A stretch of 64,000 nucleotides of DNA from G963662655 sp963666875 (GTDB taxonomy: Bacteria > Cloacimonadota > Cloacimonadia > Cloacimonadales > JAIOQZ01), in assembly GCA_963666875.2 (NCBI GenBank), contig CAXXPU010000014.1, positions 310,001 through 374,000 on the forward strand, given 5' to 3'. Positions within the stretch are counted from its first letter, which is position 1. Each line of letters starts with the position of its first letter. Made by a program: the position numbers and the translations under genes. The notes under the pieces are model-generated. The model did not search any database. It saw only the letters and a program-made list of their open reading frames with translations, and was not told the DNA's origin. Shown one piece after another: positions 17,897-28,892 of the stretch.

Positions 17897-18196
17897 ATGA
17901 AGAAGGACAAGAAGAACAAAGCGCCGGTAGCCAGCGGCTGGGTGGCGCAAATAGTCAGCATGGTTTTCGATCTGATCAAGCATGTGATCAAGGATATCGA
18001 GATGAACCGCAATCTGAAAAAGGCGACCGACGTCGCCGAGCAGTTCTCCACCGTGGAACATCTCATCCTCAAGCTCGAGACCAAGGTCAGCGACAACCGC
18101 AAAGCGCTGGACGATTTGAAAAACCGCCTGCTCTGGAGCAATATCATCATCATCGCGCTGCTGGTCACGATCGTGATCCAGGTTATCGCGAGATAA
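17897..18196 (+). CDS. Small tail-anchored coiled-coil protein, unknown function
   Basis: 99 residues. The first ~20 are lysine-rich and polar, residues ~20-75 form an amphipathic/coiled-coil region (VEHLILKLETKVSDNRKALDDLK), and residues ~77-97 are a single hydrophobic segment (IIIIALLVTIVIQVI) at the very C-terminus. It would sit in the inner membrane facing the cytosol. The layout is holin- or division-accessory-like but matches no family I can name. It begins 17 nt after the PorV-like gene and is followed by a terminator, so it closes the operon. Confidence 0.7.
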   Translation: MKKDKKNKAPVASGWVAQIVSMVFDLIKHVIKDIEMNRNLKKATDVAEQFSTVEHLILKLETKVSDNRKALDDLKNRLLWSNIIIIALLVTIVIQVIAR

Positions 18197-18220
18197 GGAT
18201 TTTTTAGCAATTTCCATCAC

Positions 18221-18251
18221 GGCGGTTCCGCTTCATGGAGCCGCCTTTTTT
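18221..18251 (+). terminator. Rho-independent terminator
   Basis: GGCGGTTCC (18221-18229) pairs with GGAGCCGCC (18237-18245; one G-U pair), followed by six T. It ends the tdk-to-17897 run just before polA. Confidence 0.85.
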
Positions 18252-18265
18252 CTCAGGGAGCCATC

Positions 18266-20965
18266 ATGAAACCGAAACTGATCCTGATCGACGGCACCGC
18301 CATCATCTATCGCACCTACTACGCCTTCATCAAGAATCCGCTGATCAACAGCAAGGGACAGAACACCAGCGCTATCTTCGGCACCGTCAACACCTTCCTC
18401 AAGCTGCTGGACACCTTCGACACCAACAATATCGTCATTTCCTTCGACCTCAGGGAAAAGACCTTCCGGCACAAGCTGGACGAAAACTACAAAGCAAACC
18501 GTCCTGAAATGCCGGAAGACCTCGTCGGACAGATCCAGCCCATCCGCGACTTCTTCGACACCGTCGGGCTCACCACCTGCACCAAGGTCGGTTTCGAAGC
18601 GGACGACGTACTCGCCACCATCGCCGAGAGATGCCGCGACGACTACGAGATCGTGCTGGTCACCGGCGACAAGGACTACGCGCAGCTCATCGACGACAAC
18701 ATCGAGATGTTCGACCCTTTCAAGAACGAGACGCTGCGCCGCAAAGAGATCGAAGAAAAGTACGGCGTCAAGCCGGAGCAGTTCGTCGATTACCTGGCAC
18801 TGGTAGGCGATACCGCGGACAACATCCCGGGCGTGAAAGGCATCGGCAAAAAGGGCGCCGCCAAGCTGTTGGAGGATTTCGGCACGCTGGAGAACATCTA
18901 CGAGCATGTCGAGGACGTAACACCCCAGGGCACCCGCGATAAACTGATCGAGAACCGCGAGAACGCCTTCCTGTCTCAGACGCTGGCGCGCATGGTCAGA
19001 GATGTCGAGATCGAAATCGACCGTCAGAAATTCCCCTTCAAACGCGGCGACATCGACTTGGCAATTCCGTTCTTCCAGGAGTACGAGTTGAAATCGATCC
19101 TGAAGAAGGTGGCGGGGCAGCAAGAGATAGACCTCTTCGGCGAAGAGCCTACACCGGCGCAGGAAAGCGGCGTGCAATTCGAATCGATCCTGATCGACAC
19201 GCGCCAGAAATTCGAGAAGCTTCTTCAGGACATCCCGTCAGACGACTTCGTCGCCATCGACACCGAGACCACCTCGACCGATCCCATGATGGCGCGATTG
19301 GTGGGCATCTCGCTCTGCTGGCAGCCGGAAAAGGCGTACTACCTGCCCGTCGCGCACAGCATGTCGGACAACCTCGGATACGACGAAACGCTTGCCGGTC
19401 TGAAAAAAGCGCTCGCAGGCTGCAAGCTGGTTGGGCACAACATCAAGTACGACATGCACGTCCTGAAGCGCGCCGGATGGACCATCGGGAACATCCACTT
19501 CGACACCATGGTCGCGGCCTACGTGCTCGATCCGGGCGAGATGCGCAACAGCCTCGATAGCTGCTCCCAGCGCGAACTCGGCTACACCATGATCCCGATA
19601 TCCGACCTGATCGGCAAGGGCAAGAACCAGGAAACCTTCGACATGACGGACACCCGGGACGCCTGCCGCTACGCTGCCGAGGACGCCGATATCACCCTCA
19701 GGCTCTTTTATATCTACCGAAAGCGTCTGTCCGACATGGGTCTGGAAAAACTCTTCTTCGACATCGAGATGCCGCTCATTCAAGTGCTCGCCGACATGGA
19801 AGAGAACGGCGTCTATATCGACACATCCATTCTCGATGACATATCGAAAAGGACCCAGCAGCGTATCGCGGAACTGCAAAAAGAGATATTCGAAACCGCC
19901 GGAAAACCGTTCAACATCAATTCGACAAAGCAGCTCGCGGAAGTGCTCTTCCAGGACATGGGCATCAAACCGGTGAAGAAAACCAAGACGGGACTCTCCA
20001 CCGACAACAGCGTGCTGGAGGAACTGGCGAGGGAGAACGAAATCGCGCGGACGCTGATCGAATACCGCAAGCTGACAAAGCTCGAAAGCACCTACACCAC
20101 CGCGCTGCCGAAGATGATCAACCCGCTCACCGGACGCATCCACTCCAGCTTCAACCAGACCATCGCCTCCACCGGACGCCTCTCCAGCAGCAATCCGAAT
20201 TTGCAGAACATCCCCAGTCGTACCGACCTCGGCAGGGAAATCCGCAAGGCGTTCGTGCCGGAGAAGAACGATTGCGTCATTCTGGCGGGTGACTACTCGC
20301 AGATCGAGCTGCGACTGGCTGCTATAATGTCCGGCGACGACAACCTCATCAACGCCTTCCGCAACAGGGAGGACATCCACCGGCAGACGGCGGCGATCAT
20401 CTTCGAGAAAGACCCGGGCGACGTTACCTCCGACGACCGCAAGCACGCCAAGGTGATCAACTTCGGTATCCTCTACGGCATGGGCCCGAACCGGCTGTCC
20501 GGCGAATTGAACATCTCCAGAGGCGACGCGCAGGATTTTATCGACAACTACTTTGCCAAGTTCCCGACCATGAAAGCGTTCATCGACGAGCAGATCAAGA
20601 AGGCCCGCGATAAAGGTTTCGCCGAGACCATGCTGGGCAGGCGACTCGAACTGGCCGGTCTGCGCAGCTCCAACCAGCGCATCCGCAGTGAGGCCGAACG
20701 CGTCGCCATCAATATGCCCATCCAGGGCAGCGCCGCCGACATCATCAAGATCGCCATGATCGATATCCACCGCACATTGCCCGAATATCCCATGATCATA
20801 CAGGTTCACGACGAGCTGGTCTTCGAGGTTGAAAGGGATCAGGTAGAGGAAGCGACCCGAAAGATCAGAGAGCTGATGGAAAACGCCATGCCGAAGCAGT
20901 TTGCCGGAATCGTGCCGCTGGTAGTCGATTTCAGCTTCGGCGAGAACTGGCTGGAAGCGCATTAG
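18266..20965 (+). CDS. polA: DNA polymerase I
   Basis: 899 residues with all three domains. The 5' nuclease (~1-300) has LIDGTAIIYRTYYAF, EADDVLAT and the H3TH GDTADNIPGVKGIGKKGAAKLL core. The 3'-5' proofreading exonuclease (~315-500) keeps DTET near residue 331 and HNIKYDMHVL, so it appears active. The polymerase (~520-899) has motif A GDYSQIELRLAA, motif B KHAKVINFGILYGMG and motif C QVHDELVFE. It processes Okazaki fragments and fills repair gaps. It begins just after a terminator with AGGGAG upstream and is followed by larA after 8 nt. Confidence 0.98.
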   Translation: MKPKLILIDGTAIIYRTYYAFIKNPLINSKGQNTSAIFGTVNTFLKLLDTFDTNNIVISFDLREKTFRHKLDENYKANRPEMPEDLVGQIQPIRDFFDTVGLTTCTKVGFEADDVLATIAERCRDDYEIVLVTGDKDYAQLIDDNIEMFDPFKNETLRRKEIEEKYGVKPEQFVDYLALVGDTADNIPGVKGIGKKGAAKLLEDFGTLENIYEHVEDVTPQGTRDKLIENRENAFLSQTLARMVRDVEIEIDRQKFPFKRGDIDLAIPFFQEYELKSILKKVAGQQEIDLFGEEPTPAQESGVQFESILIDTRQKFEKLLQDIPSDDFVAIDTETTSTDPMMARLVGISLCWQPEKAYYLPVAHSMSDNLGYDETLAGLKKALAGCKLVGHNIKYDMHVLKRAGWTIGNIHFDTMVAAYVLDPGEMRNSLDSCSQRELGYTMIPISDLIGKGKNQETFDMTDTRDACRYAAEDADITLRLFYIYRKRLSDMGLEKLFFDIEMPLIQVLADMEENGVYIDTSILDDISKRTQQRIAELQKEIFETAGKPFNINSTKQLAEVLFQDMGIKPVKKTKTGLSTDNSVLEELARENEIARTLIEYRKLTKLESTYTTALPKMINPLTGRIHSSFNQTIASTGRLSSSNPNLQNIPSRTDLGREIRKAFVPEKNDCVILAGDYSQIELRLAAIMSGDDNLINAFRNREDIHRQTAAIIFEKDPGDVTSDDRKHAKVINFGILYGMGPNRLSGELNISRGDAQDFIDNYFAKFPTMKAFIDEQIKKARDKGFAETMLGRRLELAGLRSSNQRIRSEAERVAINMPIQGSAADIIKIAMIDIHRTLPEYPMIIQVHDELVFEVERDQVEEATRKIRELMENAMPKQFAGIVPLVVDFSFGENWLEAH

Positions 20966-20973
20966 GAGGAGCC

Positions 20974-22239
20974 ATGCGATTCGACTTGCCCTACGGTGAC
21001 GGTACATATCCCATCGAAATCGACGAGGGAAACATCCTCGATGTCCTGCAACTGCACGACGTCCCGGTGATCGAACATCCCGAAAAGGCGCTGCTCGAGA
21101 ACCTCGAGAATCCCATCGGGACCGAGCCACTCGGCACGCTGCTCCAGCGCAAGTCGATCAAAAGGCTGGTCATCATCCTCACCGACCACACGCGCGGGTG
21201 TCCTTATCCGGTGATCCTGCCACCCCTGATCGACTTCATTATCGAAACAGGCGTGAGTCCCGAAGCGATCGAGTTCCTCATCGCCAACGGCACACACTCC
21301 GCAATGTCCGTCGAGCAGATGCGCAGGCAGTACGGCACCTCCGTGGTGGAGAGCTTTCCGTTCCACTGCAACGACTGCCGCGCCGACGACATGGTCTATA
21401 TGGGCGATCTGAACGCACGCAACCCCTTCTTCATGAATCCCATCGCCGCGAGCGCGGATTTCCTCATCACCACCGGCGTGATCAACACCCACTACATGGC
21501 GGGATTCTCCGGCGGACGAAAGAGTATCCTTCCCGGCGTCAGCAGCTACGAGACCATCCGGAGCAACCACAGCATGGTACTGGACAGACGCGTCGATCTG
21601 GCGCGGCTCGACGACAATCCCATCCATCTTCAGATGAGCGAGGCGGCGGTGTTGGCGAACGTCGATTTCAATATCAACCTGATCCTCGACGATCACAAGC
21701 AAATCGCGAAAATTTTCTCCGGCGATATCCACGACGCATTTCATGCCGGCGCGAGACACATGCGGGAGCACTTCAGCGTTCCGTGCCGTGGGCTCGCGGA
21801 TGCGATCGTGGTCACGCCGGGCGGTCAACCCAAGGACCGCACCCTGTTCCACACCCAGAAGTGCCTGAACAATGTATTCCCCATGCTACGCGAAGGCGGA
21901 ACCGTGATCGTGTTCAGTCCCTGCAACGAGGGCGCCGGATCGGACGAGATGGTGCGCTTCCTCAGGATGGTCGATCATCCGTCCAAACTACTGCGCATCC
22001 CGCCGGAACGGATCACCGTGGGCGGACACCGCGCCGTGGCGACTGCGAAGCTGATGGAGAAGGGCGAGATCATCCTCTTCTCGAAGATGGCGAGGGAAGA
22101 TGCCGAAGCGATGCATTTCACGGTTGGTGATAACTGGCAGGCGGTTCTCGAAGGCTTGAAGGCGAAGCACGGCGATGACGTGAAGATTCGCATTATACCC
22201 AACGGCAATCAGTTTTACGGCGTGCTGAGTGAAGCGTAA
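20974..22239 (+). CDS. LarA-type nickel-pincer racemase/epimerase
   Basis: 421 residues spanning the LarA (DUF2088) family. The phosphate-binding-like LTDHTRGCP (~70), ANGTHSAMS (~107) and the pincer-anchoring NTHYMAGFSGGRKSILPG (~170-187) with its conserved Lys are present, then SNHSM with a further His. These match the His/His/Lys/His set of lactate racemase, which carries a covalently bound nickel pincer nucleotide. The substrate may be lactate or another 2-hydroxyacid; the family is broad. Cofactor genes larB, larC and larE are not in the window. GGAGGA lies upstream of the start. Confidence 0.88.
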   Translation: MRFDLPYGDGTYPIEIDEGNILDVLQLHDVPVIEHPEKALLENLENPIGTEPLGTLLQRKSIKRLVIILTDHTRGCPYPVILPPLIDFIIETGVSPEAIEFLIANGTHSAMSVEQMRRQYGTSVVESFPFHCNDCRADDMVYMGDLNARNPFFMNPIAASADFLITTGVINTHYMAGFSGGRKSILPGVSSYETIRSNHSMVLDRRVDLARLDDNPIHLQMSEAAVLANVDFNINLILDDHKQIAKIFSGDIHDAFHAGARHMREHFSVPCRGLADAIVVTPGGQPKDRTLFHTQKCLNNVFPMLREGGTVIVFSPCNEGAGSDEMVRFLRMVDHPSKLLRIPPERITVGGHRAVATAKLMEKGEIILFSKMAREDAEAMHFTVGDNWQAVLEGLKAKHGDDVKIRIIPNGNQFYGVLSEA

Positions 22240-22849
22240 CTTTCTTCTCGGGCTCGAGTTCGGGCTGATCTTCATCCTGCTGCCGATCCTTGCCTGGATG
22301 GATCTGTTCAAGTTCCCCAAGTTCTTCTTGCTTTTCTCGGTGCTGGTCTATTGCATCGTGATGCTACTCACCGATAAGTCGTTCGACCGCAGGAGGTTCT
22401 GGAGCACGGGCGGTTTCAGGATCAAGTCGATCCTGCTCCGGATGCTGATCGTGGCGGCATTCCTGACCGTCTATACCGTCGTATTCGAGCGGGAAGCACT
22501 CTTTTGGATTCCGAAGAACCATCTCTGGCTCTGGATTCTGATCATGCTGCTCTACCCCATCCTGTCCGCGTACCCGCAGGAATTGATCTACCGCACCTTC
22601 TTCTTCGAGCGTTATCGAGCCGTCTTCGGCAATTACCTCGATATCCTCAGCATCGTGTCATTCTGTTTCTTGCATATCATCTACGACAATTGGATCGCCC
22701 TCGCCTTCTCCTTCGCCGGCGGATGGATGTTCACCAAGACCTACCGCAAATCCGGATCGCTGGCTCTGACCGCGCTGGAGCACGCGATCTACGGTGCGCT
22801 GGTCTTCACGCTCGGTCTCGGAAAGTACTTCTACGAACATTGGGAATAG
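22229..22849 (+). CDS. CPBP-family membrane protein (variant first motif)
   Basis: GTG start at 22229 overlapping the larA end by 11 nt; 206 residues, six or so hydrophobic segments. CPBP/Abi motifs: PQELIYRTFFF (motif 1), FCFLHIIYDNW (motif 2, His) and TALEHAIYG (motif 3, His). Motif 1 reads QExxxR, not the usual EExxxR, so one proposed catalytic Glu is missing. Comparable PQE variants exist in the family, so this is not necessarily a dead enzyme. Members are intramembrane proteases or immunity-type proteins; no target is evident. Confidence 0.82.
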   Translation: MKRNFLLGLEFGLIFILLPILAWMDLFKFPKFFLLFSVLVYCIVMLLTDKSFDRRRFWSTGGFRIKSILLRMLIVAAFLTVYTVVFEREALFWIPKNHLWLWILIMLLYPILSAYPQELIYRTFFFERYRAVFGNYLDILSIVSFCFLHIIYDNWIALAFSFAGGWMFTKTYRKSGSLALTALEHAIYGALVFTLGLGKYFYEHWE

Positions 22850-22851
22850 AG

Positions 22852-22996
22852 CCCTCATCCCCTAACCCTGATATTGAAAACCCTCACCCCAACCCTCTCC
22901 CACTTCGTGGGCGAGGGAGTTATAAAGAAGATGCACCATCGGTTCCCCTTCGCCTCCCGATGCATCGGGACGGGAGAAGGGGTTAGGGGATGAGGG
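22852..22996. repeat. Dispersed palindromic element, copy A
   Basis: Outer 17-bp perfect inverted repeats at 22852-22868 and 22980-22996 (CCCTCATCCCCTAACCC). Internal hairpins centre on CCCACTTCGTGGG and CCCGATGCATCGGG. Segments 22893-22918 and 22954-22980 recur exactly, in reverse orientation, in the element at 31543-31660. Non-coding; lies between a CPBP gene and the clpB promoter. Confidence 0.8.
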
Positions 22997-23035
22997 TTCA
23001 TCTTAGCGCTCGCGCCCAATGACTGCTAATTTCGC

Positions 23036-23064
23036 TTGACAACTACCGCCATATCACCTATCTT
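23036..23064 (+). promoter_or_regulatory. Sigma-70-type promoter for clpB
   Basis: A perfect TTGACA (23036-23041), 17-nt spacer and TATCTT (23059-23064), 30 nt before the start; GGAGGTG ribosome-binding site at 23086-23092. No CIRCE inverted repeat or heat-shock sigma pattern was seen. Confidence 0.75.
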
Positions 23065-23878
23065 ATTACAAAAATCATTTTATTCGGAGGTGATATGAAC
23101 CTGAACAAACTGACGCTCATGACCCGCGATTCGCTTGAAAAGGCGCGCCAGATCGCCATCGAGCACGGCAATCAGGAGATCGGCTCGCTGCATGTCATGT
23201 CGGCGATGCTCGGTTCGGACGAGAGCTTCATTCCGCCCCTCATGCGGAAGATCGGCGTCGATCCGCAGCAGTTCGGCCGCGAAATAAACGACAGAATCGA
23301 AGACCTGCCGCGCGTGAGCGGTGCCGGGCAGGCGTACCTCTCCGGCGACATGCAGAAGGTGCTGGACGCGGCGGAGAAGGATGCCGCGAAGATGCAGGAC
23401 GAATTCATCAGCCTCGAACACGTACTTCTGGGCATGCTGGAGACGAAATGCGACGCCGGCGCACTGCTCAAGCGCCACGGAATCGACCGCAAGAAGGTTC
23501 TGGAGGCGTTGAAGGACATCCGAGGCTCGAAGCGCGTGACCGATGAGAATCCCGAGGCGAAGTATCAGGCGCTCAAACGCTATGCACGCAACCTTACCGA
23601 ACTGGCGCGCACGGGAAAGCTCGATCCGGTGATCGGGCGTGACGAGGAGATCCGCCGAAGCATCCAGATACTTTCCCGACGTCGCAAGAACAATCCCATC
23701 CTGATCGGCGATCCGGGCGTGGGCAAGACCGCCATCGTGGAGGGACTCGCCCGCAGGGTGATCGACCGGGACGTGCCGGAAAACCTGAAGGACAAGGACC
23801 TCGTGGAGCTGGACATGGCTGCGCTGCTTGCCGGAGCCAAGTTTCGCGGTGAATTCGAGGAGCGCTTGAAGGGCTGTC

Positions 23879-25673
<1,795 letters not shown>

Positions 25674-25687
25674 TTTTCCCCCTGGGA

Positions 25688-25933
25688 CCGCCAAGCTCCC
25701 TGTGATTTTCAGACGGAGTCTGATAAATCGAATCCCATAAACTTGGCATTTCCTGGAACGCGGACGTCCTCGTCCGCATCCCTCAGTCCCCCGTAGCGCT
25801 TGACCTCCGGGCGAGCCTCCCTCAAAGAATGCCGCTCGGAGATCGGTAGCTACAGAGAAGAAGAGAATGAGAGATGCGGACGGGGACGTCCGCGTTCCAT
25901 GGGGATAAGAGATGCCAAGCTGGAGCTTGGCGG
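25688..25933. repeat. Nested inverted-repeat element
   Basis: Three nested pairs: CCGCCAAGCTCC (25688-25699 with 25922-25933), a TTGGCAT/ATGCCAA pair (~25743 with ~25911), and a 27-bp pair (25754-25780 with 25873-25899) with one mismatch. Non-coding; fills the gap between convergent clpB and the HtrA gene. Confidence 0.75.
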
Positions 25934-25942
25934 ACCATGATA

Positions 25943-25978
25943 GAAAAAAAACAAATGCCACCTGATCAGGGTGGCATT
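25943..25978 (-). terminator. Rho-independent terminator of the HtrA gene
   Basis: On the minus strand AATGCCACC/GGTGGCATT (25970-25978 with 25954-25962, 7-nt loop) is followed by a T-rich tract (25943-25953). It lies 27 nt after the HtrA stop. Confidence 0.88.
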
Positions 25979-26005
25979 CGCTTTATTTGAGTTGGTGATT
26001 GGATG

Positions 26006-27421
26006 TCAGTTCAATTCGACCGCCACATAACGATAGTAGCGGTTTTGCGAAAGCACGTACAGAAGCATCGACTTGCCGTTGTCCGTAGCGTCGTCGATCT
26101 GGCGTTTGAAATCCTTTGCGTCAACCACCGTCTGGTAGTTCACCTCGAGGATCACGTCGCCGCGCTGGATACCGGCATCTGCGGCGGGTGAATCGGGATC
26201 GACCTGCGTCACGATCACGCCGTTTTCAGCCTCCGTCTTGAACCGGTACGCTCGTTCGTCGTCCAGCGACATCACCTGGATGCCGAGGTCTTTCGATTCG
26301 GGCTTGTCGTCCGATTTCGCGACGCTCTCATCCTCGGGGAACTCTTCCAGCACGGGATTGAAGACCATCGATTTACCCTTGCGGATCACGCGCATGCGAA
26401 CCTTCTCGCCGGGCATTTGATTGGCGACCAGCAGCCGGAACTGCGAAACGGAGGTGATCGCCTCGTCTTCAATCTCCACGATGACGTCGCCCTTCTTCAA
26501 GCCTGCCTTCTCCGCCGGTGTATCCTCTGCCACCCTTGCAACGAGCACACCCGCGATGTCGTCGAGGTCGAGGTTCTCTTTCAGCTCGGGCGTCACTTCC
26601 TGCGGCACGATACCGAGGTACGCGCGCACCACGTGTCCTTCGCTCATCAGGTCGCTGGAGACCTTTCGAGCGATGTTGACCGGGATGGCGAATCCTATAC
26701 CGACATTGCCACCCGCGGGACTGGTAATCGCCGCGTTGACGCCGATCACCTCACCCTTGATGTTCAACAGGGGGCCACCGCTGTTGCCCGGGTTGATCGC
26801 CGCGTCGGTCTGGATATAGTCCTGATAGATGGGCGATTCGTTGCCGAAATTGAGGTTGGAGCGGCCCTTCGCCGATATCACGCCGACCGTCACGGTGCGC
26901 TCCAGACCAAGCTCGCCGAACGGATTCCCGATCGCGATCGCCCAGTCGCCCACCTCGAGTTCGTCCGAATTGCCCAGCGGCGCGATGGGTACGACCTCGT
27001 CCTTATCGACCGTGATCTTGATCACCGCCAGGTCGGTATTCGGGTCTCTGCCCACCACTTCCGCCTCGAATTTCGCCTTGTCCGCCAGCGTGACGGTGAT
27101 TTCCGCCTTCTCGTTGCTTCCGACGACATGGTTGTTGGTCATGATGTATAGATCGTTTCCATCCCGTCTGAAGATGAAACCACTTCCAAGTTGCGTTGAT
27201 TTGCGGGTCTGCGGCATTTGCGGATAATAGAACCGGAAGAACTCCTCGAATCCCGGATTGCGGAAATTCACCTGCATCTCCGATTCGACCTTGATGTGAA
27301 CCACCGATTCACGGATGTTTCTGACCACCTCGACAAAGGGCGACTTTCCGTCCTCGGTCAGTGGAAGCGCCGATAGAGTCAGCGCCATAAGCAGCATCGA
27401 AATGATGATGACTTTCTTCAT
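26006..27421 (-). CDS. HtrA/DegP-family periplasmic serine protease
   Basis: The start at 27421 has GGAGGTC upstream; 471 residues. Signal peptide 1-19, trypsin-like domain with catalytic His98 (NNHVVG), Asp130 (DPNTDLAVI) and Ser214 (NPGNSGGP), then two PDZ domains (~250-340 and ~365-465) as in DegP/DegQ. It would degrade or hold misfolded envelope proteins in the periplasm. Single gene with its own terminator. The gap 27422-27761 to the divergent operon holds a large palindrome. Confidence 0.95.
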   Translation of the reverse strand: MKKVIIISMLLMALTLSALPLTEDGKSPFVEVVRNIRESVVHIKVESEMQVNFRNPGFEEFFRFYYPQMPQTRKSTQLGSGFIFRRDGNDLYIMTNNHVVGSNEKAEITVTLADKAKFEAEVVGRDPNTDLAVIKITVDKDEVVPIAPLGNSDELEVGDWAIAIGNPFGELGLERTVTVGVISAKGRSNLNFGNESPIYQDYIQTDAAINPGNSGGPLLNIKGEVIGVNAAITSPAGGNVGIGFAIPVNIARKVSSDLMSEGHVVRAYLGIVPQEVTPELKENLDLDDIAGVLVARVAEDTPAEKAGLKKGDVIVEIEDEAITSVSQFRLLVANQMPGEKVRMRVIRKGKSMVFNPVLEEFPEDESVAKSDDKPESKDLGIQVMSLDDERAYRFKTEAENGVIVTQVDPDSPAADAGIQRGDVILEVNYQTVVDAKDFKRQIDDATDNGKSMLLYVLSQNRYYRYVAVELN

Positions 27422-27605
27422 TTTGACCTCCACATTGTCATTTCTCCTGTATAACGCCCACACCCATTTTTCTATTACACGGAAATGCGATCATCGATTT
27501 TTCCTCAGACTGTGTCTGACCGTCTCTCCTCTTTGTAGGCGCCGATCTCCCAGGCTGTGTGAAAATGAAACCTGCGTGATAGCTTCGTTCAAGGATTTCA
27601 AAAGG

Positions 27606-27702
27606 AATAACCCCCCTTAATCCCCCCTTGTCAGGGGGGTGAGTTCGGTAAGCATGCTCGCTTTCTCACCCCCCTGACAAGGGGGGATTAAGGGGGGTTA
27701 TT
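27606..27702. repeat. Palindromic element, copy C1 (perfect 38-bp arms)
   Basis: Arms 27606-27643 and 27665-27702 are perfect reverse complements over 38 bp with a 21-nt loop. The arm (AATAACCCCCCTTAATCCCC...) is nearly identical to the element at 33099-33205. Located in the divergent region between the HtrA gene and the saccharopine-dehydrogenase-like operon. Confidence 0.85.
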
Positions 27703-27705
27703 TTC

Positions 27706-27735
27706 TTGACATCAGGCGGCAACCAACGCAATAAA
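27706..27735 (+). promoter_or_regulatory. Possible promoter at edge of palindrome C1
   Basis: TTGACA at 27706-27711 begins 3 nt after the palindrome; AATAAA at 27730-27735 is an imperfect -10 at 18 nt. It would serve the operon starting at 27762. Confidence 0.4.
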
Positions 27736-27761
27736 TGAACAATAGTATGTACGGAGGTAAT

Positions 27762-28889
27762 ATGAAAAAGAAAGTGACCGTACTCGGCTGCGGCATGGTG
27801 GGAAGCGCCATCGCGGCAGACCTTTGCAAACGGTATGACGTGCATGTTTACGACCTGTCTTCGACCACCCTGAAGAGGCTCGAAGAAAAATATCCCGTTA
27901 ACACATCCGTTACCGATCTCAGCATTGAACAGAAGCTGAAGGAAGCGATCTCAGACTGCGACCTGGTGATCAGCGCCGTACCCGGATTCATGGGATACAA
28001 GACGCTGGAACGCATCATCGAAGCCGGCAAGAACGTGGTGGATATCAGCTTCTTCGAGCAGGACGCCTTTATGCTGGACGAATTTGCCATGGAAAACGGC
28101 GTGATCGCCATCGTCGATTGCGGTATCGCGCCGGGCATGAGCAACATCATCCTCGGTCACCACGCCTCGAAGATGGACGTGGGCGCTTTCACCTGCTATG
28201 TGGGCGGCCTGCCGGCTGTTCGTACGCTGCCCTGGCAGTACAAGGCTCCCTTCTCCCCCATCGACGTGCTGGAGGAATACACCAGGACGGCACGCATCGT
28301 GCGTGACAGCGTCGTGGTCACCAGACCCGCCCTCTCCGATCCGGAACTCCTCGATTTCGACGGCGTCGGCACCCTCGAAGCCTTCAACACCGACGGTCTC
28401 CGCACCCTGATCAAGACCATGGACGTGCCGGACATGATCGAAAAGACCATGCGCTACCCGGGCCACATCGACCTGATGCGCATCCTCCGGGATAGCGGCT
28501 TCTTCAGCAAGGAAGTGGTGCGCGTCAACGACCACTGGATTTCGCCGCTCGCCATGACCGCGAAACTGCTCTTCGATCAGTGGAAGCTCAATCCCTCCGA
28601 TATCGACTACACCATCATGCGCATCATCGTCGAAGGCAAGGGCAAGGACGACGGCACCACCATCACCTACGACCTGCTGGATCAGAAAGACACCCGGAGC
28701 GGCTTCTCCTCGATGTCGCGCACGACCGGCTACACCTGCACCGCCGCCGCGACGCTGGTGCTCGAAGAGAAATTCAGCCGCGTGGGAATCTGCCCACCGG
28801 AATACCTCGGTAAACATCATTTCGACGAAATCCTGCAACACCTTGAAAAACGCAACGTTATCTTCAAAAAAACAACATCCGAAGGATAA
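27762..28889 (+). CDS. Saccharopine dehydrogenase-like oxidoreductase
   Basis: Start at 27762 behind CGGAGG; 375 residues. N-terminal Rossmann fold VTVLGCGMVGSAIAADL, then VDISFFEQDAF and DCGIAPGMSNIILGHH, which are typical of the saccharopine/lysine-6-dehydrogenase group; the C-terminal half carries the dimer/substrate domain. It likely acts on an amino acid with NAD(P), but saccharopine, lysine and carboxynorspermidine substrates cannot be separated by eye. First gene of an operon with EamA and lipoprotein genes 3 nt or less apart. Confidence 0.88.
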   Translation: MKKKVTVLGCGMVGSAIAADLCKRYDVHVYDLSSTTLKRLEEKYPVNTSVTDLSIEQKLKEAISDCDLVISAVPGFMGYKTLERIIEAGKNVVDISFFEQDAFMLDEFAMENGVIAIVDCGIAPGMSNIILGHHASKMDVGAFTCYVGGLPAVRTLPWQYKAPFSPIDVLEEYTRTARIVRDSVVVTRPALSDPELLDFDGVGTLEAFNTDGLRTLIKTMDVPDMIEKTMRYPGHIDLMRILRDSGFFSKEVVRVNDHWISPLAMTAKLLFDQWKLNPSDIDYTIMRIIVEGKGKDDGTTITYDLLDQKDTRSGFSSMSRTTGYTCTAAATLVLEEKFSRVGICPPEYLGKHHFDEILQHLEKRNVIFKKTTSEG

Positions 28890-28892
28890 TCG

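Noticed and set aside
17897..18196. Phage holin
   Set aside because: One C-terminal membrane segment and a coiled coil are compatible, but no lysis or phage gene is nearby.
19238..21130. 630-codon open frame antisense to polA
   Set aside because: Mirror of a strongly biased coding strand; no ribosome-binding site, low-complexity composition, and polA is unmistakable on the other strand. The long frame opposite clpB (23594-25627) is rejected for the same reason.
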